This document shows positions 1-14,371 of a stretch of 64,000 nt of DNA, one piece after another. The translations under genes were made by a program, and so were the position numbers. The notes below the pieces were generated by a model that did not search any database, was not told the DNA's origin, and worked only from the letters and a program-made list of their open reading frames with translations. The stretch is from Cunninghamella blakesleeana. Its lineage: Eukaryota > Mucoromycota > Mucoromycetes > Mucorales > Cunninghamellaceae. The first letter of the stretch is position 1; the number at the start of each line of letters is the position of its first letter. The stretch covers positions 1,736,001 to 1,800,000 of the forward strand of contig JAFCIZ010000007.1 of assembly GCA_017871115.1 (NCBI GenBank), read 5' to 3'.

Positions 1-1089
1 TAGTATAAAAGTGCATTATTTTTCAATGTCATTAGTCACCTACCATGTTTTTAAAATGCATGGCTCTATGATAAAGTAAATAGAACACAATTCTTAAGAG
101 GCAAGCTGTAGGATACTTTTTGACTCTTAAATTCAAACGATGTTTTATTTTTTACAGCCTAATCCTTAAATTATAAATGATAAGATTCATATTATAATAT
201 GTATGTAATATATATAAATATTTATCTTTTTTATGGTTCAGTATAGATTTCGTGAGAAATAGAGAGGAGGGCATGAAAAAAGCTATTTTGTCCCAATTTT
301 TTCATTTTATTTTTTTCAATTACTTTCTATTATTGGGCGAAATGTATCTTCATTTTTAGAAATTAATGATACTACTTATATTACGAATAGACCAACCTTC
401 TTATAATACATTATTTTATTATAAAATTAGATCATATATTTACTCATGTTTTTATATTAGAAAAAAAATTTAGGATCTTTCAGATTTTTAAAAATTTTGA
501 AAAGTATCCAAAGACTTATCTTTTAAATATCGCTTTCTATTTATATAGGTATCTATTTTAATATCATGGTGTAAGGCTCTAGATTATGAAAAATAGAATC
601 ATATTATCGTTTATATATATTTATTCAAAAAAAAAGTGTTAAAAAAGGAAAAGAAAGGCATTATTTTTCATAATAATAAATAAAAGCTAGACCTTTTTAC
701 GGTTTTAAACTAATAAACGGAAGTTTACCTCTTAGCTTTCGTTTTTTAAGTTACAAGAGATAACTTCACGGCTTTTTCCAATCTTATTTTTTTTATGCAC
801 ATTTATTACAAGTTCATCTGTTTTAATTTATTAATTATAAGCTCTTTATATCATGTTGTTTTTTTTTTATTTATTAATTAATAGGAAATGATTTCTAAAA
901 AGAAGTGAAAATATTTATTGTTCATATAGCGTTAAATTAGAATAATCATATTATTTTTTATTTTGATCGTTATTTTGGATAATGAGGTATATTATAGTAT
1001 TAGGTACTGTAAAATATATTGTATATGCAATTTATTTATCTTCGTAATATTTTTTTTTTAAAAATAAACTAATTCTAAAGCATGACACT
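1..1089. other. AT-rich intergenic DNA
   Basis: No supported gene. The stretch is very AT-rich with scattered homopolymer runs and no long open frame on either strand. The part next to position 1089 is the 3' flank of the minus-strand secreted protein gene. Confidence 0.6.
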
Positions 1090-1452
1090 TTAATCGCAAC
1101 TATATGTAAGTACATAACACCAACAAGCAATACCTTTACAATAACCATCACATCCACTACCTTCAGTATGGACATAAACAGAATGACCAGTTGGACGATT
1201 GGCACCAACCCCGGTACATTGATTCATCTCATTCCATAAATCATCAGTATCAAGAGGACCGGTTCTTTGACAATGACATTTACCACTACTAGCATTAACA
1301 GTATAACCATCCTGTTGTTTTAACATACCAACGCATTTCCAAGCATCAACAGAAGTTGCATGATCTAATTCCCGACCACCACATGTACCTTGAGCATTAA
1401 TACTTACAACATAAAAGAATAAAAAGGATATAAAGAATTTGAGGCTAACCAT
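1090..1452 (-). CDS. Small secreted cysteine-rich protein (120 aa, 10 Cys)
   Basis: Single-exon gene for a predicted small secreted protein of unknown function. Residues 1-20 are a hydrophobic signal peptide that should be cleaved near Asn19-Ala20/Gln21. The mature part has ten cysteines (C24, C40, C59, C61, C79, C101, C105, C110, C112, C119), an even number compatible with five disulfides. Two C-x-C pairs (59/61 and 110/112) and one C-x3-C (101/105) are present, and the segment DGYCKGIACWC resembles the gamma-core-like end of disulfide-rich peptides. The ATG at 1452 is chosen because it starts the signal peptide directly. The gene is divergent from the next secreted protein gene at 2042, with which it shares a short Cys-Val-x(1-2)-Leu...Asp-Gly-Tyr pattern (CVGMLKQQDGY here). 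I do not recognise the family. An effector or antimicrobial role is speculation. Confidence 0.7.
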   Translation of the reverse strand: MVSLKFFISFLFFYVVSINAQGTCGGRELDHATSVDAWKCVGMLKQQDGYTVNASSGKCHCQRTGPLDTDDLWNEMNQCTGVGANRPTGHSVYVHTEGSGCDGYCKGIACWCYVLTYSCD

Positions 1453-2041
1453 TTTATTTTATAAATGTTTATAATAATAATAAAAAGAAGAAAAAAGAGA
1501 GTAATTATAATCTCATTTTATATTTTATTAAAATTTGAGTTTTAAAATATCAACTTTATTTTTTTTATCCGATTTTATACATATGCTAGCATACGTAGGT
1601 TTATTTAAATTAAAAGAAGTAAGCAGTTCATTTAGTTCATTTATACTGTATATATTTTGTTATCAAATTGTCGTATTCTTAGAAATACCTTTTTTTAATG
1701 TCCTATTTTTCGGTACATGTCGGCTTCTCAAAAAAAAAAAAAAAAAAAAACGAAAAAGGAATAAGAAGGGGAATGAGAAAAAAAATAAAAAAACAAATGT
1801 TCATCCTAAAATACCAAAAATTCTATATACTACTTCTAACTTAACTTTATTAATGTTTGTACTACTATATCATATATCATTGAATCTAAGAAAAGTGCGG
1901 AGAATAATCAGGGGCAATTTCTTTTTTCAAACATATTTGAGTTAGTTTGTTTTTTATTTTTTATTTCAAATCGAATTCTTTTTATTCTTTCTCTTTTTTT
2001 TTTTTTCTTTTTTTACCGTTATAAAGGTATAATTCTCTATT
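1453..2041. other. Divergent intergenic region between two secreted-protein genes
   Basis: 589 bp that should hold both promoters of the head-to-head pair. It contains a 19-base A run near 1731-1750 and poly-T tracts just upstream of the plus-strand ATG. An open frame at 1535-1945 is low-complexity Lys/Phe/Leu sequence spanning the A run, so I do not call it a gene. Confidence 0.5.
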
Positions 2042-2470
2042 ATGGTAAGTAACTGTTTTTCTTGGCCTTTAATTATTATACTATTTTATCAAGTGACAAT
2101 TGTATTAGCAGAGTTCTATGTACAAGCTGCTGGAGGTAGTTTGACTGGAAATGGTGGATATTGTGTAAAATTGGCTACTAATGATGGCTATGACTCTGGA
2201 TGGGCTTGTGCAACAAGTCCACAATTTGGAACATGCTTAGATTGGGATGGAGTCGTCGATGCAGGAAAAATCTGTTCAAAAGATGGGGTTTTTTGCTGGG
2301 ATTTTACCAATAGTGATACAATGATGAAGCTTTATTATGCAAATACTTTTTATTATTTGAAGATTTCTAATGAAAAAGAAAAAGTAAATTGTCATTTTAC
2401 ATGTGAACATCCTGAAATCCTTTGTCCGTACACCTTTTGTGAAGTAACGGGATATAAATGTGGTATTTAA
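2042..2470 (+). CDS. Small secreted cysteine-rich protein (142 aa)
   Basis: Single-exon gene, function unknown. Residues 1-23 form a signal peptide ending VLA before EFYVQ. The mature protein has ten cysteines (C41, C56, C65, C78, C85, C117, C121, C128, C133, C140); another at position 5 lies in the signal peptide. A C-x3-C pair (117/121) occurs in the C-terminal half, and the region is rich in Gly, Asp and aromatic residues. The segment CVKLATNDGY resembles CVGMLKQQDGY of the divergent neighbour, so the two may be distant paralogues, although the rest aligns poorly by eye. The ATG follows a T-rich tract and an AT-rich leader. No enzyme motif is visible. A secreted structural, carbohydrate-binding or effector-like role is possible but unproven. 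Confidence 0.7.
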   Translation: MVSNCFSWPLIIILFYQVTIVLAEFYVQAAGGSLTGNGGYCVKLATNDGYDSGWACATSPQFGTCLDWDGVVDAGKICSKDGVFCWDFTNSDTMMKLYYANTFYYLKISNEKEKVNCHFTCEHPEILCPYTFCEVTGYKCGI

Positions 2471-3264
2471 TTTAAACAAGGACAAGACGAAACAATATAA
2501 CACATATATAATTATAAAAAACAATATAATTCTATTTATTACTTGCATATACTTTTTATTTTAGATAAAATGTAAAAAAAATAAACAAAAATATACAATT
2601 AAAATATAACATGAAACTACGTAATTATAGCTATTATAATAATAAATTCAAGAAGATGCCTATATCATTCATAAAACACTTTTACATATTTTATAAATGC
2701 AATATATTGCGTATACATTATTCATAAAAATGAGTGGTTATAGATTTTTATATGCAAGTGCATATTTTATGCCAAAATAAAATACAAATAATTTCAAAAC
2801 TTATAAAAGTAGGTAGATGTGTTCTAAAAAGGGAAATGTGCCCTTTATATATATAAATATATATTTAAAACTATAATATTTGATATCATGATTTTTATAT
2901 ATATACAAAGCAATATAGTATATAAATTTGTTGAAATATACGTAGACTTACATTTTATAATATTATACAATTAACAAGACAAAAAAAAAAAGATATCAAT
3001 TAGGTTTCTTTGGAACGCTTTAGTGCCACTTTTTTTTTATTTTATTATTATTACAATAATAATCCAATGACGATGTATTCTAACAGTAAAAAAAAAAAAA
3101 AAAAACAAAGGAAAAACAAAAAATAATATTGATTTGATATGTATAATAAATAAATAATGAACAAATTTTATTGGTTTTTTTGAGGGGTATAAACTACATT
3201 TATATATATATATCGTTTCTTTTTTCTTTTTCTTTTTTTAAAAAAAATAAATAAAAAAAGAACA
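2471..3264. other. AT-rich intergenic DNA
   Basis: Tail-to-tail interval between the secreted protein gene and the palmitoyltransferase gene. It holds several poly-A and poly-T runs, for example an 18-base A run near 3088-3105. Nothing coding is supported. Confidence 0.6.
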
Positions 3265-4246
3265 TTAAACTTGATGATCCAAAAATTCATTATTAGTAAT
3301 TGTTGTTGTATTCTTTTTTTGTGGAATATCATAAATAGAATACCATGTTGAAGAAGGCTTTGACCAAAAAGTAACACAATTATTCCAACACCCTTCATCA
3401 AATGCGTTTCCATGAATATTTCCTCTTAAACATAAATGATCATCTTCATCGTTATCATCCTCTACTGTAGCTATCGCTGTTGTTGATGATGTTGTAGAAT
3501 ATTTTATTCGATGTTGATGTAGATAGGCATACCTTCTAGCATTGATCGTTTCATTCGTTGTCATGGATATACATATTTGATAAAGTTGAACTACTAATAA
3601 CATACTGACCCATATTAATTGTATTGATACCCATATAGCCAAAGAAAAAGTAAATGAATCATACTCGAAATAATTACAAATCGTCGTTCCTAAATTACAT
3701 TTTAAATAAGTTTCACCATCGTCTACTTTGATTTCGTTCATTGATGTACTAGGAATAGTTGAAGAATAATCATCAAGATCTTTAAAAAAAATATAGTTAA
3801 AAAAATATGGTTAGAAAATCATAGTTAAAAATTTATCTGTAATTATAAACGTATATGTATATATTTTGCTAAGCTTACATCTATAGGTTAAAGTAATAAA
3901 CGATATAATACAAATTTCCATATTGAGGAGAAACATGATAAAGTATCGATGGTTTTTTAAACCTATACAATTAAATATCCATGGACAATGACTATATTAA
4001 ACGATAATAAAACATTATATATGTCAATAAATAAACAAATAAATAAAATATTGTATATTTATATAATTTAATAAATAATTCTATTAATTTACTGATCAAA
4101 TTTAGCAACACATCTTCCACATCGTTTACAATGTTTTGATCTTAGAGGTTTTTTAGCCTATATTAAATATTAAAAAAGAAAAAAAAATTACAATGATTAA
4201 TACCAACTGTTGTATATAATAGTTTAGTAAATAATTATATATGCAT

Positions 4247-4280
<34 letters not shown>

Positions 4281-6168
4281 TCAAGATATTTAGTTTTACC
4301 ATACAAGTTATACAAAAATGGCGTTGATCTAATTTATATTCATCAGCCAAACTCATAATTATTTCGCGCTGTTCATCAAAGGAGAGTTGGTTATTTAAAA
4401 ATCCAGGATCAATTAAAACTGCTTTATAAAAAGTTGACATGGCAATAATAAACGATACTAAAAATGTAAAATTGACAAATACATAATATGATGTTGCTAT
4501 ATAATATAATATAGTATATAATAATATATAATAATAATAATAATATATAATAATAATAATAATATATAATAATAATATATATATATATATATGAGAATGT
4601 GTATACTAGTACAATAGTATTTAAATAATATTTTCTTTATTTGTTTTAATTTTATTTTTTATGCTATTTTTATTTACTTTACCTTTTGCAATTGTAAATA
4701 GCCAAGTAATAATGACCCAAAACGCAGAAGCTTGAAATATTCCAGTTAAATAGGGTGATTTGATGATTTCATCTGGTACAGGTGCTGGCAATAAGATATA
4801 AGTAATAGTTAAATGCATTATTAAAATTATAAGTACAATAAGCGGTATAGATGTTGGCCAAGATAATTGTGAAATGGTGTAAAAAATGAGTGGTAAAATA
4901 AAATAAGGAAATAAATATATCATCAGAAAGTTTCTTTTCTAAAATAATAAATAATAAGAATGAATAAATAATAAATAATCATGTAACTTTAATTTTATTT
5001 ATTTATTCTTTTATTCATTTAAACATACTTACTTTAGTAGCTGGGTTATATACATTTTGTAATTGAGTCACCGCTTGATTCCATTGCTTTTCTATTCTCA
5101 TATCTTTTACTAAATCCAATACATTTTTTCCATTTTCATCCACAACGTCCAAAGAAGATCCACGATATAATAACATGAACATACAAGCTATATTTCCTTT
5201 GGCTACCGCCCAATGTAAACTGGTCAATTGTGCCCGATCCGTTGCATGAACATCCGCTCCATATTTTAATAAAACATCTACACAAGCTTCATCTGCATTA
5301 TAAGCCGCCCACATTAAAGGTGTATGAAATTCATTATCTCTAGAATCTACGTCTAGTTTGACATCACCGTATAATAGATACAATACTAAATAAGGGTTCC
5401 TTGAATGAATAGCTAAATGAAGTGTATTATATCCTTGACCATCAGTTATTAACGGGTCAGCACCTTCTTTAATAAGTAAATGAACTGCGTTAACACACCC
5501 TGATCTACCATTATTATTATTATTATTATTAAAAGAAAAGAAAAAAAGAGAAAAGAAAGAACAATTGATCATTATTTTAATATAGAGCCTATTCTTCAAT
5601 CTTTTCTTTTTTTAATCTCTTGCAGTTCTCATTTTTTTAACCCCGAAGATATTATCATTATCGATATATTATATAATACACGATTTTATTATTTTCTTCC
5701 AATTATTATCGAGTATATATATATCTTTTAACAGTTATAAATTCTCATATCTTTCTATGTTATTTTATAAATATTCCATTATAATTATATATATTTTTTT
5801 TACCTTGCTGCATAATGTAAAGGAGTTGCTGGGATTTCACCACCTAATAGGTTGATATTGGCGCCTTTATCTATCAAATATTTAACACAAGTTGGCTGAT
5901 TTCCTAATGCTGCATAGTGGAGTGCTGATATCTTTAAATCATCGGTATCATGTACCGTGGCTTTATTTGAATCTAATAATTTACGTAGGGTGATAAGTGA
6001 TCCTTTATATGCTGCTTCAAAAACCGTTAATCCTAAAATAAAATAATAATAATATTAAAAATAATAAAAAAAGATTTCCTGTTAGATTTTATCCTTCTTC
6101 TTTTATTAATATTATCATTATGTTCCTTTTTCTATTTTGCTGTTTTATCCTTTTCCACACATGCACAC

Positions 6169-6203
<35 letters not shown>

Positions 6204-6341
6204 TTTTATGTCAATATAATAAAGATAAAAAGGCAACTAACCATTTGAATTAGTAGTTGGTGGATTGGTTTCATCTACTGTAGTATGATTTTCGAAATCA
6301 TTTAATAACAAAGGCTGAATATCTTCGTGAGGATCACCCAT
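3265..6341 (-). CDS. AKR1: Ankyrin-repeat DHHC protein S-palmitoyltransferase (Akr1/HIP14 type)
   Basis: Integral membrane enzyme that transfers palmitate to cysteines of substrate proteins, typically at Golgi or endosomes in this family. I assemble eight exons: 6341-6242, 6032-5804, 5504-5033, 4938-4683, 4457-4300, 4157-4093, 3991-3879 and 3779-3265. These join into a continuous frame of about 635 residues. The N-terminal third carries about five to six ankyrin repeats (motifs such as [26 protein letters not shown]). Hydrophobic membrane segments follow, then the zinc-binding cysteine-rich domain ([12 protein letters not shown]) and the catalytic [16 protein letters not shown], with the active cysteine at about residue 429. 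The exon 6/7 junction falls inside the DHHC motif: His427 is split CA|T. Budding-yeast Akr1 has DHYC at this place; here it is canonical DHHC. The ATG at 6341 opens an acidic cytosolic leader. The C-terminal exon is Asn/Thr-rich and poorly conserved. Confidence 0.9.
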
Positions 6342-6649
6342 CTTTTACCTATTTGGTAAAAATATAAAAAAAAAATAAAAAAAAATAAAAAAAGTGAAAA
6401 AAATTGAACTAAATAAATTTAAAAATTTAAAATTTAGAGGGGGTTACAAATATGGAAAATTCAGGCTTTTATTTTTTTACATACAAAAAAGATTTTTATT
6501 TAAATGGAACTATATTTTATTGATACAAATATATAATAAATAATATGTATATATATATATATTATATGTATGTTTTTAAATATAAAAAATGCAAATATAA
6601 TATAATAGTAATGATATGATTGTAAAATTGGTAAGAAAAAAAAGCGGAA
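6342..6649. other. Intergenic region between AKR1 and MCM3
   Basis: About 300 bp between the AKR1 start and the MCM3 stop on the same strand. A-rich and low-complexity. It should contain the MCM3 3' end and the AKR1 promoter. No specific site was recognised. Confidence 0.5.
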
Positions 6650-10119
<3,470 letters not shown>

Positions 10120-10401
10120 TATATTATTGATATTATTATTATTATTATTATAAGGTTGCTATTGTTAAGGTAATTAAAAGTTCATGAAAGGGAGACAAAA
10201 CAAATAAAAAAATTCTGTCGCGAAATTTAAAATTTCGTGAAATTAAAAGCCCGTAAACACACACGAAATTTTTTTGGCACACAGGTAAAAAAAAATTTAA
10301 AAACTCCACTCAAAAAATTTTTTTTCTATACCTTTCTTACCTTTCTTTTTTTCTTACACTTTATATATATATATATACTTATATATACATATTTTTAAAG
10401 A
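10120..10401. promoter_or_regulatory. Divergent promoter region of MCM3 and the DTWD1-like gene
   Basis: 282 bp between two head-to-head start codons. It contains three matches to the yeast SCB consensus CRCGAAA: CGCGAAA at 10219-10225, TTTCGTG (reverse of CACGAAA) at 10233-10239, and CACGAAA at 10262-10268. A forkhead-type GTAAACA lies at 10253-10259. The first two SCB matches form a near-perfect inverted repeat with an AT centre (10221-10237). They lie 100-150 bp upstream of the MCM3 ATG. In ascomycetes SBF/MBF bind such sites to drive G1/S genes. That the same factors act here is inference. T-rich tracts and a (TA)n run lie on the DTWD1 side. Confidence 0.6.
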
Positions 10402-11637
10402 ATGGATAGAAAACGTCAACGATCACCTTCAGCAACAACAGAAACATCACCCTTTTCAGATCTTAAAACAAGTGACGATACCATATTACATGAAACATCA
10501 GAAAGATATAAATGTCCTAATTGTGAAAAAACGGTCAAATATTTTTGCTATCGATGTTATAACGTTGTTGGAATAGATCGATCTCAAATACCAACCTTAC
10601 AATTACCTGTTAAATTGGATGTGTAAGTAAAGAAGATAGACACATACATAGATAAATATAAAAAAAAACAAATAAATAAATAAATGAATATATTGGAAAG
10701 ATAAAATAAAATAACTTATGCATATATAAATGTATATATTTAATATAGAATTAAACATGAAAAAGAAATTGACGGGAAATCAACAGCTATACACGCCAAA
10801 GTACTTGCACCTAATGATGTTACTTTATATGGATATTCAGATATACCAACTTATGAACAACCAGAAAGAACTTTATTACTCTTCCCTGGACCTGTAAGTG
10901 GATTATATATACATATACTCTATATAAAATAAATTAATAATCTCTCCTAAAAAAAAATGATAATTAAACAAACATCTTTTTTCTTTAATAACAAATAGAA
11001 CGCTAAAACATTAAAAGAAATACCAAGAGAATCGTTTGATAGAATTGTAGTATTAGATGGAACATGGCGCCAAGCAACCCGAATGGCCAAAGAAACACCT
11101 CAATTAAAAGGATTACAGCAAATCACAATAGAACCACGACAAACTCATTTTTGGCGTTTTCAACAAAAATCAGACAACCATTTAGCTACCATTGAAGCCA
11201 TTTATTATATTTATCGTGAATATGCTGATGCTTATGAAACACAAACTCCTTACCATGGTCAATATGATGATTTGATGTTTTATTATAAATTCTTTTACAA
11301 TTTGATTCAAAATAAATATAAAAATAATCATGATCGCACTTTTAATCGTAGGCATAAAAAGGATTATATTAAATATGAGGATGGAAAAGTACCTGAATTA
11401 TTATTAAAACAACAAGAACAACAAAAGCAAGAACAATATCAACAACAACATAATAGCAATAATACCTCATCAATAAAAAGTGAAAATGAAAATGAAAAAT
11501 CAACTAATCCATCAATTAAAAGTAATAATAATAATACACCATTAGAAAAGGAAGATAGTAAATCAACTAGTAATCATGACGACCATAGTCAATTAGAGAA
11601 TAATAACGATAATAATAAAAAACAAAAAATTGAATAA
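10402..11637 (+). CDS. DTW-domain tRNA-uridine aminocarboxypropyltransferase (DTWD1-like)
   Basis: Predicted to add the 3-amino-3-carboxypropyl group from S-adenosylmethionine to a uridine in tRNA (acp3U), the activity known for DTWD1/TapT families. Three exons: 10402-10622, 10749-10893 and 10999-11637, about 334 residues. The N-terminus has a CPNCEKT...FCYRC putative zinc pair. A central segment [14 protein letters not shown] follows, then the family core LDGTWRQA (Asp142 and Trp145) and a basic substrate segment RQTHFWRFQ. The conserved TIEAIYYI and [12 protein letters not shown] segments match DTWD1 rather than DTWD2. The last 70 or so residues are a low-complexity Gln/Asn/Ser/Lys tail without family counterparts that I know of. 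It shares the divergent promoter with MCM3 and is convergent with the hexosaminidase gene. Confidence 0.88.
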
Positions 11638-11956
11638 ATTATAAAGGGAATCATTAAAATAATTTAAATGAACGCTACTTTTTTTTATGTTTACATGTAC
11701 ATTTTCTGCATTGAAAAAAAATAAAAATAAAAAATAAGGTTTTAATTTTATTATATTTATGTATTTATTTGCTTTATTAACTGGTACAACTACGTATAAA
11801 AATAATACTTCTTTTTTTTAGTATGTGTATATTATTAATAATAAAATATAAAATAGGATAAAATAGTAGAATGATATAATAATAAAGTATATTAAGTAGA
11901 AATAATTAAAAAAAAAAAGGATACCGATTTTTTTTTACAATAGAGAATAGCTCAAT
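11638..11956. other. Tail-to-tail intergenic region
   Basis: 319 bp between the convergent DTWD1-like and hexosaminidase genes. AT-rich, carrying the 3' ends of both. No coding potential or recognisable terminator structure was seen. Confidence 0.5.
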
Positions 11957-13991
11957 TTATTTTTTAGGTTCATTAAGATCACAGAAATGAGGATGCTTAG
12001 CACAGAACTTGGGTTGAATAGGAGCAGCATTAATGCCACGAGCTTGAAGACGATAAACCCAATCACTGAAACGAGCCATGACTTGAGCTACAGTACGACG
12101 TTTACCATTCTTGTCATAAGAACCTGACCATGTAATTTCGGCGGCGGCAGATGCTCTAGGCCACAATTTACTATCAAGAACAGTAGGGCCAGCTTGTTCA
12201 GACCAGAGAGCAGCTTCAACACCCAAAACTTTACCAGGAGAATTTTTAGGAATACCATAGGTAAGATCATAAGTGTAGATTCTTTGCCATGTCTAAAAAA
12301 ACGATTATTATATAATCAATAAACAAATAAATATATGCATATATATATAAATAAACAAATAAATCATATATTTATATAAGTACACATTTCTCTGCACAGC
12401 CTCATTTTTTTTTTTTGTTACTCATATTGTTGTTTTCTTTTTTTTTATTTATTTTTTCTTCATATTACCTTATAAGGAGCACACCATGATCCGCCAACAC
12501 CACCATAATTGAAAACATCATCAGGAGTTTGAGTTTGAGTAGGAGAAATATAACGTTCATCTTCACCAACCCAACCTAAAATAGATAATTATTATTTTAA
12601 AAATAAAAAAAAGATTCATATTTAGGTTTCCGTTCTATTTGCATGACTCTATTTTTATTCTATTTCCATTCCTATATTTAATTTCATTTTATCTGTTATA
12701 GTAATAATAATAAAGAGATGTATAAAAACTTACCACCATGACCACAATCCAAGTAAAAGTAATCATTATTAGAAACAATGACATCATGACCAATAGAGGT
12801 ATAATTGGAAGGAGGAATATTCCAAGTTTGAACCACAACATCTTTATTAAAGGAGCCACCATCTCTTAAAGGATCTTCCCAAACGACAGATCTCTTTTTG
12901 GTTTTGGTCTTTACGAAATCAAAGAGATCAGCGGTCCAATCAGCCCATAATTCATGAGCGGTTTTATTATGTTTTTTAAGATAAGCAGCAATTTCCTTAT
13001 TTTCAGTCCAACACTTTGTATTAATTTCATCGCCACCAGTATGATATAAAGTATCAGGGAAGATATCAGTCATTTCTTTAATTAATTCACGAACCAACTT
13101 ATTACCCTTTTTATTTAAAGGATTTAACTGACCAGCAGGAGGTTCAGCAGCTAAAGGACCCCACCATTGATATAAACAAGCCATTACATCAGGATGAGAT
13201 TCACCAATGGAAGCAGTATGGGCAGGCATATCAATTTCAAGGATTACGCGAACACCACGACTTTCAGCATATTTAATAATGGTTTGAACGTCTTTAGGTG
13301 AATATATTTCCTTTTTAGAATAAGCCCCCTTAGCAGATAATTCAGGATGAGATTTAAATACCAATGGCCATGATTGAGAATCAGTAGCATGCCAATGAAG
13401 CACATTCATTTTATTATAAGCCAAAGCATCAATAGTATGTAAGATGTCGTTAACGGAATAAAAATTACGTGAGGTATCCATTAAAATACCACGATGACCA
13501 TAAGAAGGTTCATCAACAATGTTTGCAGTATGAACTACTAATTTGTCTTTTTTATCATCAAAGGTAACTAATTGGGAAAATGTTTCTAAACCACGTAAAG
13601 CACCGACCCAAGTATCAGAAACAAGAGTAGCAATGGATCCATTTTCTGGGAATTTCAATTCATAAGCTTCACTAACTCCTATATCCAACTTGGCTTTATT
13701 ATCCTTGACGTGGATTCTTAAATGGGTTAATTCTTTTCCTTGTTTTAAAGGGGCTTCCTTTTCATAAGGTACTTGAACAGGTTCCCATTTTTCTTTACGA
13801 ATTAATTTAAGATAACGTTTGGAAGCTTCAACAACATGAGTGTTTTTGGCACCAACAATTTCAAATTGACGTGATAAAGTGGAAACCTTACCAGTCCAAC
13901 CGACTTCTTGGGGAATGGGGAAAAGGAATGTCTTTGCATCAACAGTAGCAAGTACAGCAGCTAATGCTCCAATAGCAAATGATATTTTCAT
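11957..13991 (-). CDS. Secreted beta-N-acetylhexosaminidase (GH20)
   Basis: Glycoside hydrolase family 20 enzyme that removes terminal N-acetylglucosamine, for example from chitooligosaccharides during cell-wall turnover or nutrition. Three exons: 13991-12734, 12575-12469 and 12292-11957, about 566 residues, normal for fungal secreted members. A signal peptide covers residues 1-19 (ending TVDA). The N-terminal GH20b-like domain is followed by the TIM barrel: RGILMDTSRNF, LHWHATDSQSWP, VILEIDMPAHT, and the catalytic pair in HTGGDEIN (Asp321, Glu322) that acts by substrate-assisted catalysis. The later exons carry the conserved WVGEDE and GVEAALWSEQ segments. Several N-glycosylation sequons (NGS, NKT, NYT) are visible. 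Codon usage looks somewhat less AT-rich and more C-ending than its neighbours, which suggests high expression. The ATG at 13991 starts the signal peptide. Confidence 0.94.
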
Positions 13992-14334
13992 ATTTTAATA
14001 AAAAGAAAGAAAGAAAGGAAAAAAGAGTGTGTATGTTTATATAAAATAAGAGAAAAGTTTAAAAAAAGATATAGAAAAGAAAAAAAGAAAGATAAAATAA
14101 AAAAAAAAAGGATCTATTTATAAAAAAAAGGGTTCCTTTTTTTTTTTCTTTTTCATTAATAAGAATTTGTTTTAAAGTCCGTCTTTTGATTTTGGTTGGT
14201 TAATCTTAATCCGGGGGAGACCATTAATTTTGTGGAGACCCTTTTTTTTTCCCTTTCCTTTCTCAATTATTATATAAATTTTAATAATGAATCTTATTTA
14301 TTGCTGTTGTTACTTTTTTTTTTTTATTCTTTAA

Positions 14335-14371
<37 letters not shown>

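Noticed and set aside
1535..1945. Plus-strand open frame of 136 codons between the two secreted-protein genes
   Set aside because: It runs through a 19-base A tract and encodes low-complexity Phe/Leu then Lys/Asn sequence; it occupies the shared promoter region and shows no domain or signal.
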